DNA of 64,000 nt, from assembly GCA_964556165.1 (NCBI GenBank), contig CAZKVH010000004.1, forward strand, positions 1-64,000, given 5' to 3'. The position numbers and the translations under genes were made by a program. Source of the stretch: JAQVEM01 sp964556165 (lineage in GTDB: Bacteria; Actinomycetota; Humimicrobiia; Humimicrobiales; Humimicrobiaceae). Below, piece after piece: positions 25,372 through 34,420 of the stretch. How positions within the stretch are numbered: position 1 is the first letter of the stretch; the number at the start of each line of letters is the position of its first letter. A model generated the notes under the pieces. It saw only the letters and a list, made by a program, of their open reading frames with translations, was not told the origin of the DNA and did not search any database.

Positions 25372-26711
25372 TTGAAAATTTCTTCTTCAATAAAGTGCGT
25401 GTGAATGTTACCTTCGATAAAGTTTTTACTCTGCACAATCTTTTTGTAAAATGGTATGGTAGTTTTGATTCCCTCTATTTTAAATTCGTCCAGTGCCCGC
25501 AGTGATTTTAAAACCGCCTCTTCTCTGGTGCGGTCGTGTATTACAAGTTTGGCTATCAGGGAATCATAAAATGGCAGCACCTCACAACCGGGGTGTATGT
25601 AGGTATCCAGTCTTATGCCGGGCCCTCCTGGTGGAAAAATATTTGTTATCCTTCCGGGACATGGCTTAAAATCATCATCAGGGTCTTCAGCATTAATTCT
25701 GAATTCTATAGAATGACCGCGCGGGTTATAATTTTCGCTTAAATGATTGGTTCTTTGCCCGGAAGCAATTTTTATCTGTTCCTTTACAAGGTCGATTCCC
25801 GTAACCATTTCTGTTACGGGGTGTTCTACCTGAATTCTTGTATTTATTTCTATGAAATAAAAATTTCCGTTGCCATCAAGTAGAAATTCTATGGTACCCG
25901 CGTTCTTATAATTTATTGCTTTTGCTGCTCTTACTGCAAATTCTTTCATCAACCTGATTGTCCTTGGAGGGAGATTAACCGCAGGTGCTTCTTCTATAAG
26001 TTTCTGATGCCTTCTCTGGATGGAGCACTCTCTTTCTCCAATACATACAGTATTACCGTAATTATCAGCGATAATTTGAAATTCGATGTGCCTGGGTCTC
26101 GGAATATATTTTTCTATGTAAACTTCGCTATTCCCAAAGGATGATTCAGATTCTGATTTTGCAGTCGGGAAATGGGCTATGACATCTTTTTTGTCGTTAC
26201 AGATTTTCATACCTTTGCCACCGCCGCCAAAAGATGCTTTTATAATAACAGGATAACCAAGTCTTTTTCCTAATTTTAATGCTTTTCTAATATTTCCGAC
26301 GTTACCCGTAGAACCCGGGATAACGGGTATCTTATTTTGCTGCATTATTTCTATTGCTCTGGATTTATTACCTGCAAGTGATATTACTTCAGCAGGAGGT
26401 CCTATAAAGACTATATTATTCTGCGCGCAGGCTTCCACGAAGTCAGGGTTTTCTGCAAGAAATCCATAGCCGGGATGAATAGCATCGCAGCCGGTTAATT
26501 GTGCGGCTGAAATTATATTGTCCATGTTGAGGTAGCTTTTGGGAGATGCAGGAGGCCCTATGCAGATGCTTTTGTCTGATAATTTCGTGTGTATAGATTC
26601 TTTATCTGCTGTTGAATATACCGAAACACTTTCAATTCCAAGTTCTCTACAGGCTCTTATTATTCTTACGGCTATTTCACCCCTGTTTGCTATAAGTATT
26701 CTTTTGAACAT
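25368..26711 (-). CDS. accC: Biotin carboxylase subunit of acetyl-CoA carboxylase
   Basis: Carboxylates biotin on the carrier protein using ATP and bicarbonate. An ATP-grasp enzyme with ILIANRGEIAVRI at the N-terminus, glycine-rich loop FGGGGKGMKI, ECSIQRRHQKLIEE and INTRIQVEHPVTE. The 447 residues are typical. It begins seven bases after the carrier fusion gene, so the two are one operon. No accA or accD is beside it; those lie at 38.4-40.2 kb. A role as the biotin carboxylase of a pyruvate carboxylase is possible in principle but less likely given the degenerate partner. Confidence 0.95.
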   Translation of the reverse strand: MFKRILIANRGEIAVRIIRACRELGIESVSVYSTADKESIHTKLSDKSICIGPPASPKSYLNMDNIISAAQLTGCDAIHPGYGFLAENPDFVEACAQNNIVFIGPPAEVISLAGNKSRAIEIMQQNKIPVIPGSTGNVGNIRKALKLGKRLGYPVIIKASFGGGGKGMKICNDKKDVIAHFPTAKSESESSFGNSEVYIEKYIPRPRHIEFQIIADNYGNTVCIGERECSIQRRHQKLIEEAPAVNLPPRTIRLMKEFAVRAAKAINYKNAGTIEFLLDGNGNFYFIEINTRIQVEHPVTEMVTGIDLVKEQIKIASGQRTNHLSENYNPRGHSIEFRINAEDPDDDFKPCPGRITNIFPPGGPGIRLDTYIHPGCEVLPFYDSLIAKLVIHDRTREEAVLKSLRALDEFKIEGIKTTIPFYKKIVQSKNFIEGNIHTHFIEEEIFN

Positions 26712-26718
26712 AATATTA

Positions 26719-28566
26719 TTAATTGTCTTTTTTGATGGTAATCAATGTCTGGCCAAATTCAACCACGTCTTCGTTGGAAACAAGTATTTCTATTATCTTA
26801 CCGTTGTGCTCTGAATTAATTTTATTCATTAGCTTCATTGCCTCAATTACGCAGAGCGGGTCTCCTTTTTTAATCCTGTCGCCGACTTTTACGAATGGCT
26901 GTTCACCGGGACCGGGAGAAGAGTAGAATATACCCACTATTGGAGATTTAACTTCTATTAAATCCGGGGATTCTTCTTCCCGGGGTTCTTGAACCTTCTC
27001 TTTTGAGGGTAGAGGTTCTTCCGATTTATATCTGGGATTATTTATGGAAATTTTAACTCCTTCAACTTCAAGCTTGATTTCCTCGATATCGCTATTCTCA
27101 ACAAGACTTGTTAGTTCTCTGAGTTTCTTGATGTCGAGATTTTCTAATTTTACATTCGAGCCGAATTTATTTTCTTTGATTTTAATATTTTCTAAAATTG
27201 AGTCGGGGTATTTTACTAAACTGGATTTTTTAAAACCGGTTTTTTTCTTCTCAAGAAGCTTTCTTGTTTTTTCAGGATAAAAACAGTAACTGAGTATATC
27301 TTCCTCTTTATCTGAAAAATTTATAAGCTCATTTTTACATTGCTCGTAAGAATCTTCTGCATTAATGATAGATTTCATATTATCCTTTGAATTTCCTTCC
27401 AGTTTATCAAGAATTTTTTTGTCTACTTTTCCGGGGAGCCTGCCAAAGTACCCCAATATAAGTTTTTTTATCTCGTCACACAATATCTCCCATCTCGAGT
27501 CAGAAATTACGGCATTTAATATAGCCTGACTTCCTATAATCTGACCTATTGGAGTTGCTAGCCCGGGATTTCCTATCTCTTTTTTTATTTTAAAAACTTC
27601 CTCCAGTACAGAATCTATGGCATCCAATTCTCCTATTTCTGCAAGCTGGCGGTTAATGCTTGAAATTAACCATCCCGGGAGCAGGTTTTTATCAGAACTG
27701 TTCAGGATAAAGTCAGTAGAGAATAAATCACTCCTGGTAAGCGGGTAAATATATCTTTTTATGATATCGTTTAATTGAATTAATTCTTTATGCTCGAGAT
27801 TGTGAGAGAAATTTTCACCCTTTAAACTTAAGATAAATGAAAATACAGTATGGTTTTGTTCGCAGTGGGATGAAGGCAGTAAACTCAGGTCAATGCCATC
27901 ACAACCTTTTTGAAGAGCTTCAAAATAATTGAGTATCTGAAGGCCCCTCAGGTTTGGAGTACTTAAAAATTTAGGTATTTTTATCTCGCTGGCGAGGGCT
28001 TCAAAAAGTTTGCCTGTCTCACGGGGCAACATGGTGGACTCGACGTCTTTAATACATATAACACTGCAGCCTGATTCTTCTAAAACTTTTGCAGTTTTTA
28101 CGTAGAAATCTATATCTCTAGAATTATTGTATATTATTGTCCCCTGGCATGAGGCTTCGTTATCGATAATTGTGGAGATAGTATATTTAAGATTGTCCAT
28201 GTCATTTAGTGCGTCATATACCCTGAAGATATCTGCACCGTTTATTACACACTGCTTTATAAATCTTTTTATTATGTCATTTGAGTAAACCTCCAGACCT
28301 CCAAGATTTCTTGCTCCTGTCAGTATCTGAAGGGGAATGGAGGGTATCTTGTTTTTAACATATGATATAAATCCTATAGGAGTCAGATTAAGATTGCTTT
28401 CAAGGATTTTTTCGAAGCCCGGACTTCCGAGTATCTCAAGGCTATCATATTTTATATTCTTGATATGATTTAAAATCATATCAAATGTTTGAATGTCAAT
28501 ATAATGAGTTTCTGCGTTCTGGAATATGTCCCTTAAAGTGATGTCATTTATTTTTATCTTTTTCAT
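26719..28566 (-). CDS. Fusion of a degenerate PycB/OadA-like carboxyltransferase with an AccB-type biotin carrier
   Basis: A 615-residue protein. Residues 1-450 follow the pyruvate carboxylase B/oxaloacetate decarboxylase alpha fold (TLRDIFQ, FRVYDALND, and a conserved C-terminal carboxylase region near SQAILNAV). Arg12, Asp13, Gln16 and the carboxylated lysine (Lys173) are kept. By my alignment from memory, the two metal histidines are Ser202 and Pro204, the substrate arginine is threonine, and the GxTSQP threonine loop is gone. Residues 470-615 are an AccB-type carrier: an N-terminal helical part, a Pro/Glu-rich linker, the AccB thumb (GIFYSSPGPGE) and EAMKLM with biotinyl Lys578. I infer that it serves as the acetyl-CoA carboxylase carrier. 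Confidence 0.85.
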   Translation of the reverse strand: MKKIKINDITLRDIFQNAETHYIDIQTFDMILNHIKNIKYDSLEILGSPGFEKILESNLNLTPIGFISYVKNKIPSIPLQILTGARNLGGLEVYSNDIIKRFIKQCVINGADIFRVYDALNDMDNLKYTISTIIDNEASCQGTIIYNNSRDIDFYVKTAKVLEESGCSVICIKDVESTMLPRETGKLFEALASEIKIPKFLSTPNLRGLQILNYFEALQKGCDGIDLSLLPSSHCEQNHTVFSFILSLKGENFSHNLEHKELIQLNDIIKRYIYPLTRSDLFSTDFILNSSDKNLLPGWLISSINRQLAEIGELDAIDSVLEEVFKIKKEIGNPGLATPIGQIIGSQAILNAVISDSRWEILCDEIKKLILGYFGRLPGKVDKKILDKLEGNSKDNMKSIINAEDSYEQCKNELINFSDKEEDILSYCFYPEKTRKLLEKKKTGFKKSSLVKYPDSILENIKIKENKFGSNVKLENLDIKKLRELTSLVENSDIEEIKLEVEGVKISINNPRYKSEEPLPSKEKVQEPREEESPDLIEVKSPIVGIFYSSPGPGEQPFVKVGDRIKKGDPLCVIEAMKLMNKINSEHNGKIIEILVSNEDVVEFGQTLITIKKDN

Positions 28567-29200
28567 TTTTTGTTTTTTTAAGATTTATAACGAGTACCGC
28601 TGTGATTGTTTTCACCAAATCTACCAGTATAAAGGGCTCCGTCCCCAATTTCCAGGTTTTAATGAGCGTATCTGTAAGGAAATGAGTGGATGATAAACTG
28701 TAGAAATATCCTGCGAGGTGGATGAATCCAAAAAAATGGATAATTATTACTCCTGTAATACAGGAGATAAAAGAGATAAACAATTGATATGAATATGATG
28801 GCCTGTTTTTCGATAAGTTTTCATATATATATCCGGATGCAAATGCTGCAGCCATAAATCCTATTATATATCCTCCCGTGGGTCCCGAAAGGGCAACCAC
28901 GCCATTTTTAAATCCACTAAAAACAGGTAAACCCATAAGACCTGCAAGTATATATATGAGCTGGCTGGTAAAAGCCCAGCTACTTCCTAGAAACATGCCT
29001 GATATGAGTACTGTAAAGACCTGTGTTGTTATGGGAACCGGTGTAAAAGGAAGATATATATATGAGTTTGCAGATATAGCCATAAGTATGACAAAAATTA
29101 GAGAAAATATCAGCCTGGTGTGGGCGTTGGCTCTTACCTCATAAATAAGAGGATAATTATTCATGACGCCTATATTTTTTGTGTTAAATATTTTATTCAT
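28544..29200 (-). CDS. bioY: Biotin transporter BioY
   Basis: S-component of an ECF-type vitamin importer that brings in biotin, alone or with a shared energy module. The 218 residues have about six helices and the BioY signature in the first third (FTPVPITTQVFTVLISG), then GLMGLPVFSG and GPTGGYIIGF. It overlaps the downstream carrier fusion gene by 23 bases. This links biotin uptake with the proteins that need biotin. The start may be ATG at 29200 or the internal ATG at 29164. An ECF-sigma-like promoter lies about 75 bases upstream. Confidence 0.95.
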   Translation of the reverse strand: MNKIFNTKNIGVMNNYPLIYEVRANAHTRLIFSLIFVILMAISANSYIYLPFTPVPITTQVFTVLISGMFLGSSWAFTSQLIYILAGLMGLPVFSGFKNGVVALSGPTGGYIIGFMAAAFASGYIYENLSKNRPSYSYQLFISFISCITGVIIIHFFGFIHLAGYFYSLSSTHFLTDTLIKTWKLGTEPFILVDLVKTITAVLVINLKKTKNEKDKNK

Positions 29201-29283
29201 AATAGTTATTCAAAAATGATTTAAATTATTTTTATTGTTTAAAAAATAAATGCTCCATACGTGGCTCTTGAACCATTCTGTTA

Positions 29284-29310
29284 AGACGCTATGATATGAG
29301 TAAAGTTTCA
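29284..29310 (-). promoter_or_regulatory. ECF-sigma-like promoter for bioY-accB fusion-accC
   Basis: On the minus strand TGAAACT (complement of 29304-29310) is followed by 14 bases and GCGTCT (complement of 29284-29289), that is TGAAAC-N16-CGTCTTAA. This matches the -35/-10 pattern of sigma-W/M/X-type ECF promoters. Transcription would begin near 29277, about 75 bases before bioY. It is one of three copies with identical spacing in the window. Confidence 0.65.
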
Positions 29311-29351
29311 GTTTAATAAATCAGGTTAATTATATTTTAACTTTTAAAAAT

Positions 29352-29377
29352 TGAAACTATTAAATTATAGTCGCGTC
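29352..29377 (+). promoter_or_regulatory. ECF-sigma-like promoter for acd-etfBA
   Basis: TGAAAC at 29352-29357, 16 bases, then CGTC at 29374-29377 followed by T-rich DNA. It faces away from the bioY copy, so the two -35 elements lie 41 bases apart in a divergent arrangement. The spacer contains the dyad ACTAT-N6-ATAGT. The acyl-CoA dehydrogenase start is about 57 bases downstream. Confidence 0.65.
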
Positions 29378-29433
29378 TTTTTTTAAAAAGTTTTTATATT
29401 ATTAATAACCATACTATTCAAATAGAGGGTTTT

Positions 29434-30585
29434 ATGAAATATTTTTTGACCGAAGAACAGCAGATGATAGTGGAAATTTGCCGGAAGATAGTCGAAGAAA
29501 GAATTATTCCGGTAAGAGCTGAACTTGATGAAAAGGAAATGTTCCCGGGGGATATAATAAAAGAAATTGGGAAGAGCGACCTTTTCAGATTGTTTGTTCC
29601 CGGGGAATATGGAGGAATGGGTACAGGCATTTTTGAAGTATGCCTTGCTACCGAGGAACTCAGCCGGGGCGATTTAGGCATCGCAACTACTTTTGCAGCG
29701 TCCGGATTGGGAACCATACCAATAGTTATTGCAGGAAATGAAGCCCAGAAAAAGAAATTCCTGCCGCAACTTGCAGACGGAGTAAGGCTTGCAGCATTTG
29801 CACTCTCGGAAGCAGAAGCGGGGAGTGATGTAGGTAATATAAAGACTACTGCGAAAAGAGATGGCGACTATTATATTTTGAACGGCTCCAAACAGTGGAT
29901 ATCCAATGGTGGAGAAGCTGATATCTATACTGTATTTGTAACTACAAACCCTGCTAAAGGAGTAAGAGGAATAAGTGCCGTTATTGTGGAAAAAGGTACG
30001 GCAGGATTTGAATTCGGTAAAAAAGAAAATAAACTCGGCATGCGTAGTTCTATGACCAGGGAACTTATATTTACAGATTGCAAAGTGCCGGCAGAGAATT
30101 TGCTGGGTAAGGAAGGGACCGGTTTTGTTATTGCTATGAGAACTTTTGACCAGTCAAGACCACCAGTAGGAGCTCAGGCAGTAGGTATAGCCCGGGCTTC
30201 TCTGGAAGAAGCATTAAATTACTCAAGGGTAAGAAAGCAATTTGGTGTTCCAATATCTTCGTTCCAGGCAATTCAGCATATGCTTGCTGATATGGCAACA
30301 AATATCGAAGCAGCAAGTGCGCTTGTTTACCATACAGCAAAGGTGATTGATAGTGGGCAGAAAAACATAACAGGGCTCTCTTCAATGTCAAAACTTTTTG
30401 CAACTGATGTTGCGATGAAAGTTACGGTTGATGCAGTTCAAATACTGGGCGGTTACGGTTATATGAAAGAATATCCACTTGAAAAAATGATGAGGGATGC
30501 GAAAGTAACCCAGATTTACGAAGGTACCAATCAGATTATGCGAAACATAATCGCTCTCGATATGATAAAAAGAGGTTTAGATTGA
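29434..30585 (+). CDS. Acyl-CoA dehydrogenase (short/medium-chain type)
   Basis: FAD enzyme oxidising acyl-CoA to trans-2-enoyl-CoA and passing electrons to ETF. The 383 residues are the normal length. Signatures are AFALSEAEAGSDVGNIKTTA, the FAD-binding ITGLSSMSKLFATDVAM and QILGGYGYMKEYP, and the catalytic glutamate in IYEGTNQI. ATG at 29434 follows AGAGGG. It is the first gene before etfB and etfA. The best guess is a butyryl-CoA or branched-chain substrate, but sequence alone does not decide it. Its apparent promoter is shared in type with fatty acid synthesis genes, which hints at a role in membrane lipid metabolism. Confidence 0.93.
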   Translation: MKYFLTEEQQMIVEICRKIVEERIIPVRAELDEKEMFPGDIIKEIGKSDLFRLFVPGEYGGMGTGIFEVCLATEELSRGDLGIATTFAASGLGTIPIVIAGNEAQKKKFLPQLADGVRLAAFALSEAEAGSDVGNIKTTAKRDGDYYILNGSKQWISNGGEADIYTVFVTTNPAKGVRGISAVIVEKGTAGFEFGKKENKLGMRSSMTRELIFTDCKVPAENLLGKEGTGFVIAMRTFDQSRPPVGAQAVGIARASLEEALNYSRVRKQFGVPISSFQAIQHMLADMATNIEAASALVYHTAKVIDSGQKNITGLSSMSKLFATDVAMKVTVDAVQILGGYGYMKEYPLEKMMRDAKVTQIYEGTNQIMRNIIALDMIKRGLD

Positions 30586-30707
30586 GGAGATTCAAAACCA
30601 GCAGCCAATAGAAAATTTTAAGCAGTCTAAACATTATTTCCAATAAGTTTATTTCTATATTTATTGTTCTTTTTAAATCAAAGAGAATGAAGACATCATA
30701 AGGTGAG

Positions 30708-31511
30708 GTGGTTAAGATTAGAATTGTTGTATGCATAAAGCAGGTTCCGGGTACTACCGAAGTTAAAATAGACCCCCGGACCAATAACCTTATAAGAGAG
30801 GGAATTGAAAATATAATAAATCCATTTGATTCCTATGCTATCGAGGAAGCAGTAAGGATAAAAGAAAGGCTTAACGATGAAGAAGCAGAGGTAATCTCTA
30901 TTACTATGGGACCTCCACAGTCTGTAGAGGTATTGAAGGATTCCATATCGGTAGGTGTAGATAGGGCTATACTTATTTCAGATAAAGCATTTGCAGGCGC
31001 AGATACACTCGCTACCGCTACCACACTTGTCAGAGCTATAAATAAGATAGGAGGCTGTAAGTTGATTATACTCGGTAAACAGAGCCTTGATGGAGAGACG
31101 GGTCAGGTTGGGCCCGAGCTGGCACAAAAGATGGGAATTCCTTTTATAGGTTATGTCAGTGAAATTATGGAGATAAATAAAAATGATATGAAAGTTAAAA
31201 GGCTCATGGAAGACAGGTATGAAATTTTTGAGGTGAGCTTTCCTGCTGCCATATCGGTGATAAAAGATATAAACATACCGAGGGTCCCTTCTTTGCGTGG
31301 AAAGATAAAGGCTAAAAATGCAAGCATACCAGCCTGGGGATTGAAGGAACTGGGTGCCAGTGAGGATGAGGTAGGACTTGCAGGCTCGTGTACACAGGTT
31401 TTAAGAGTTTTTGCTCCAAAGATAAAACGAGAAACAACAATGATCACAGGGACTGCTGAAGAGAAAGTGGAAGAGTTAAATAAAATATTAAAAGAATTAA
31501 ATGTAGTATAA
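30708..31511 (+). CDS. etfB: Electron transfer flavoprotein beta subunit
   Basis: Pairs with EtfA to carry electrons from acyl-CoA dehydrogenase. Signatures are IVVCIKQVPGTTEVKID near the start, NPFDSYAIEEAVRIKE, GKQSLDGETGQVGPELA and a late RVPSLRGKIKAK. The 267 residues are normal. GTG at 30708 is the nearest standard start, with AAGG four bases upstream. An ATT at 30717 would give the family-typical beginning MRIVVCIKQ and sits six bases after GAGGTG, so the exact start is open. About 120 bases of AT-rich DNA precede it. Confidence 0.95.
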   Translation: MVKIRIVVCIKQVPGTTEVKIDPRTNNLIREGIENIINPFDSYAIEEAVRIKERLNDEEAEVISITMGPPQSVEVLKDSISVGVDRAILISDKAFAGADTLATATTLVRAINKIGGCKLIILGKQSLDGETGQVGPELAQKMGIPFIGYVSEIMEINKNDMKVKRLMEDRYEIFEVSFPAAISVIKDINIPRVPSLRGKIKAKNASIPAWGLKELGASEDEVGLAGSCTQVLRVFAPKIKRETTMITGTAEEKVEELNKILKELNVV

Positions 31512-31516
31512 ATGAA

Positions 31517-32596
31517 ATGAATAATAAAGTACTCACTATTAATTTAAAAGAACGCATCTTTCTTACTGAAGAAAAGAAAGATTTATCTGATTACAGGGGT
31601 GTGTGCGTATATCTTGAGACAAATGAGGGCAAAGTTGCAGACGTTGGATTTGAGCTGGTCAGCGAAGGAAGGAAGCTTGCTGATAAACTCGGCGTTGAGC
31701 TCTCTGCGATAGCAATGGGAAAAGGCATTAAAGAAAGCGCTATGGAAGCTTTTCAGTACGGACTGAATAAGTTATATTTAGCTGACAGCACTGATTTTTC
31801 TTATAATCTTGATGATATTTTTTCCGAAACTCTTGCCCGGTTGATATTGCGTTACAGACCCGAAATATTCCTGGCGGGAGCTACCTGGTTTGGGAGAACG
31901 TTGATTCCCAGGGTGGCGGCTATCTTAAAAACAGGTTTAAGTGCCGATTGTACAGAATTGGAAATAGACAATGAAAAGAAAGTACTTCTTCAGACGAAAC
32001 CTGCCTTTGGAGGAAATATTCTTGCAACTATTATTACACGGAATGCAAGGCCACAGATGGCAACAGTTAGACCTCACGTTATGGAAAAAAAGAAGGTCGC
32101 AGGAGAGATACGAGACTGTGAAGACAGAGTGGAGTATATAAAGGTTGAACCTTCTGGATTTAAAACAGATTATAAATTAATCGGGATCGATAAAAATCTT
32201 AATGAAAGTATAAATATCAATGATTATAAAGTTATAGTATCAGGTGGCAGGGGCGTAGGTGGAAGTGAAAAATTTTCGACTCTTAAGGAACTTGCCGGTC
32301 TTCTGGGCGGTGCAGTAGGTGCATCAAGAGCCGCGGTTGATTCAGGCTGGATATCTTATCCTCACCAGATAGGGCAGACCGGAAAAACAGTTAACCCCAG
32401 AATTTATATAGCATGCGGTATATCCGGAGCAATCCAGCATCTTGTGGGAGTTCAGAGTTCGGATATTATAATTGCCATAAATAAAGACCCGGCTGCACCT
32501 ATATTCAAAGTAGCTGATTATGGAATCGTGGGAGATTTATTTGAAGTAGTACCGATGCTGATAAAAAGAATCAAGAGTGGCAGGACTCTTATTTAG
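31517..32596 (+). CDS. etfA: Electron transfer flavoprotein alpha subunit
   Basis: Binds FAD in its C-terminal domain and completes the ETF heterodimer. An N-terminal domain (VCVYLETNEGKVADVGFEL) precedes the FAD domain with SGGRGVGGSEKF, GAVGASRAAVDSGW, QIGQTGKTVNP and YIACGISGAIQH. The 359 residues are slightly long. ATG at 31517 lies five bases after the etfB stop, so coupling is likely. There is no obvious bifurcating partner such as a CaiB-type or ferredoxin-linked subunit nearby. Confidence 0.95.
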   Translation: MNNKVLTINLKERIFLTEEKKDLSDYRGVCVYLETNEGKVADVGFELVSEGRKLADKLGVELSAIAMGKGIKESAMEAFQYGLNKLYLADSTDFSYNLDDIFSETLARLILRYRPEIFLAGATWFGRTLIPRVAAILKTGLSADCTELEIDNEKKVLLQTKPAFGGNILATIITRNARPQMATVRPHVMEKKKVAGEIRDCEDRVEYIKVEPSGFKTDYKLIGIDKNLNESININDYKVIVSGGRGVGGSEKFSTLKELAGLLGGAVGASRAAVDSGWISYPHQIGQTGKTVNPRIYIACGISGAIQHLVGVQSSDIIIAINKDPAAPIFKVADYGIVGDLFEVVPMLIKRIKSGRTLI

Positions 32597-32629
32597 TTAA
32601 AATATCTGTATTAAAGAACCACCGGTAAA

Positions 32630-32911
32630 TTATAATTCTTCTTTGTGAGTTTCATCGCAGGATACCAGCATTTCAATATCCTTAACATTTAAAAAAACAA
32701 TTTCATTTTTACCGCTTATATCTAACTTTGCTTTATGGGAGTCATCCAGTTGATATACTTCGGCTTCTGTTACTGGAATGAATTTGGTATTCTGGGCATT
32801 AATGTAGTCTAAGATTCTACCACTGGTCATAATATATATATAACCCCTTATTATAGAAGAGTTTGTTTTTATTTTTACACGTACTTTTTCTTTAGGTACT
32901 TTTATGGTCAC
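32630..32911 (-). CDS. Small conserved-looking hypothetical protein
   Basis: A 93-residue protein on the minus strand, convergent with etfA. It looks all-beta, with alternating hydrophobic residues, the motif SGRILDYIN and a KFIPVTEAEVY strand, then IVFLNVKDIEML. This pattern recalls small DUF6812-like proteins, but I am not certain of the family. The start is GTG at 32911 with a weak ribosome site. It is the only good frame here, does not overlap any gene, and its amino acid use looks normal, so I consider it real. Function unknown. Confidence 0.6.
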   Translation of the reverse strand: MTIKVPKEKVRVKIKTNSSIIRGYIYIMTSGRILDYINAQNTKFIPVTEAEVYQLDDSHKAKLDISGKNEIVFLNVKDIEMLVSCDETHKEEL

Positions 32912-33193
32912 TTCATTTAAAAATAATGTCAGTTTAAAAATAATTTGCGCATCTACATTAAATATTAAAAAACATTATGAGGATATTTGCAATTAAATAA
33001 ATTAATAAAATATTTGCATTAAAAAATATTTTTATATGATATTTTATAAGAGCGATATAAATTATAAGGAATTTTGTTATAATTGTATTGAGATTTACTT
33101 AATATATTATTTTATGATATATTTTAACAAGTATTAAATTATTACACCGGTGTATTTAATATGTTAAACAGAGAGGGCAAAAATAAGGTTAAT

Positions 33194-34420
33194 ATGGCTG
33201 AAGAACACATGATGAAAGCTCTTATGGATTATATTACGGATAGCATATATTTTAAGGATTTAAAAAGTAGATTCATAAGGATTAACAAAGCATGTGCGGA
33301 AAAGTTTGGGATGAATGAGCCTGAAGAAGCAGTTGGGAAGACTGATTTTGATATTTTTACTAAAGAGCATGCCAGGCAGGCATTCAAGGATGAACAGAAT
33401 ATAATAAAAACAGGTAAAGCTATTGTAAATATTGAAGAGAAAGAGACATGGAAAGAGAGTATTACATGGGCTTCATCAACAAAGATGCCTCTCTACAACG
33501 ATAGAGGGAAAATAATCGGAACTTTTGGAATCACCAGGGATATAACTGACAGGAAGAAGGCGGAAGAAGAAATCAAGGAAAGCAGATCCAGAATTGAAGC
33601 AGTGCTTCATTCTACTGCAGATGGTATTTATGCTACTGATGAAACCGGGAAAATTTTATTGCACAACAATAAGTTTCTGGAATTATGGAGCATTCCTGAA
33701 AAGCTTATAAAGATACAGTCAAATGAAGAAGTTCTCAATTTTATGGCGGGATTTTTTGACGATGCTGAAGAGTTTAAAAAAAGGGTTGCCGGGCTCAACA
33801 AATCTGAAATTGATTGTGTTGATATTCTTAACTTAAAAGATGGCAGAATATTTGAGCGAACTTCATGTCCACTAAAAATGGATAACACAGTTATTGGAAG
33901 GGTATGGTCTTTCAGGGATATAACGGAACAGAAGAAAGCAGAGGAAAGGATATGGTATTTATCCTTTCACGATAAATTAACAGGTTTATATAATAGAGCT
34001 TACTTCGAGGAGGAATTAAAGAGATTAAATACCCAGAGGAAACTTCCTTTAAGCATCATTTTTTGCGATGTTAATGGTTTGAAAGAAATGAACGATAATT
34101 ACGGGTATGATAAAGGTGACAAGCTACTTCGTAAAATAGCGGGGATACTGAAGAGTTCTTTTAGAAGTGAGGATGTAGTGGTTAGATGGGGCGGAGATGA
34201 GTTTGTTATAGTTCTTCCAATCACGGAAGAAAAAATCGCTGATGATATCATAGATAGGATATATAAAAAGTGCGAACTGGAATCCAGGCCGGGTTTTCCG
34301 GTAAGTGTTTCAATAGGTAGAGCTGTTAAAGATAAGATTTATCAGAGTATTAATTTAGTGGTGAATGAAGCCGAGAAAAAAATGATGATGCATAAAAAAG
34401 CTATTAAGAACAATTCCTGA
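33194..34420 (+). CDS. Diguanylate cyclase with two PAS domains
   Basis: Makes c-di-GMP. Two PAS sensor domains come first (ITDSIYFKDLKSRFIRINKA, and AVLHSTADGIYATDETGKI), each followed by the usual linker (GITRDITDRKKAEEE, then SFRDITEQKKAEE). The GGDEF domain occupies the last 160 residues: the active-site RWGGDEF is intact (34184-34207), and RSED at 34163-34174, five residues earlier, is a canonical product-inhibition site. No membrane segment is seen, so it is cytoplasmic. I prefer ATG at 33194, five bases after AAGG; ATG at 33161 is in frame. No neighbour tells what it senses. Confidence 0.93.
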   Translation: MAEEHMMKALMDYITDSIYFKDLKSRFIRINKACAEKFGMNEPEEAVGKTDFDIFTKEHARQAFKDEQNIIKTGKAIVNIEEKETWKESITWASSTKMPLYNDRGKIIGTFGITRDITDRKKAEEEIKESRSRIEAVLHSTADGIYATDETGKILLHNNKFLELWSIPEKLIKIQSNEEVLNFMAGFFDDAEEFKKRVAGLNKSEIDCVDILNLKDGRIFERTSCPLKMDNTVIGRVWSFRDITEQKKAEERIWYLSFHDKLTGLYNRAYFEEELKRLNTQRKLPLSIIFCDVNGLKEMNDNYGYDKGDKLLRKIAGILKSSFRSEDVVVRWGGDEFVIVLPITEEKIADDIIDRIYKKCELESRPGFPVSVSIGRAVKDKIYQSINLVVNEAEKKMMMHKKAIKNNS

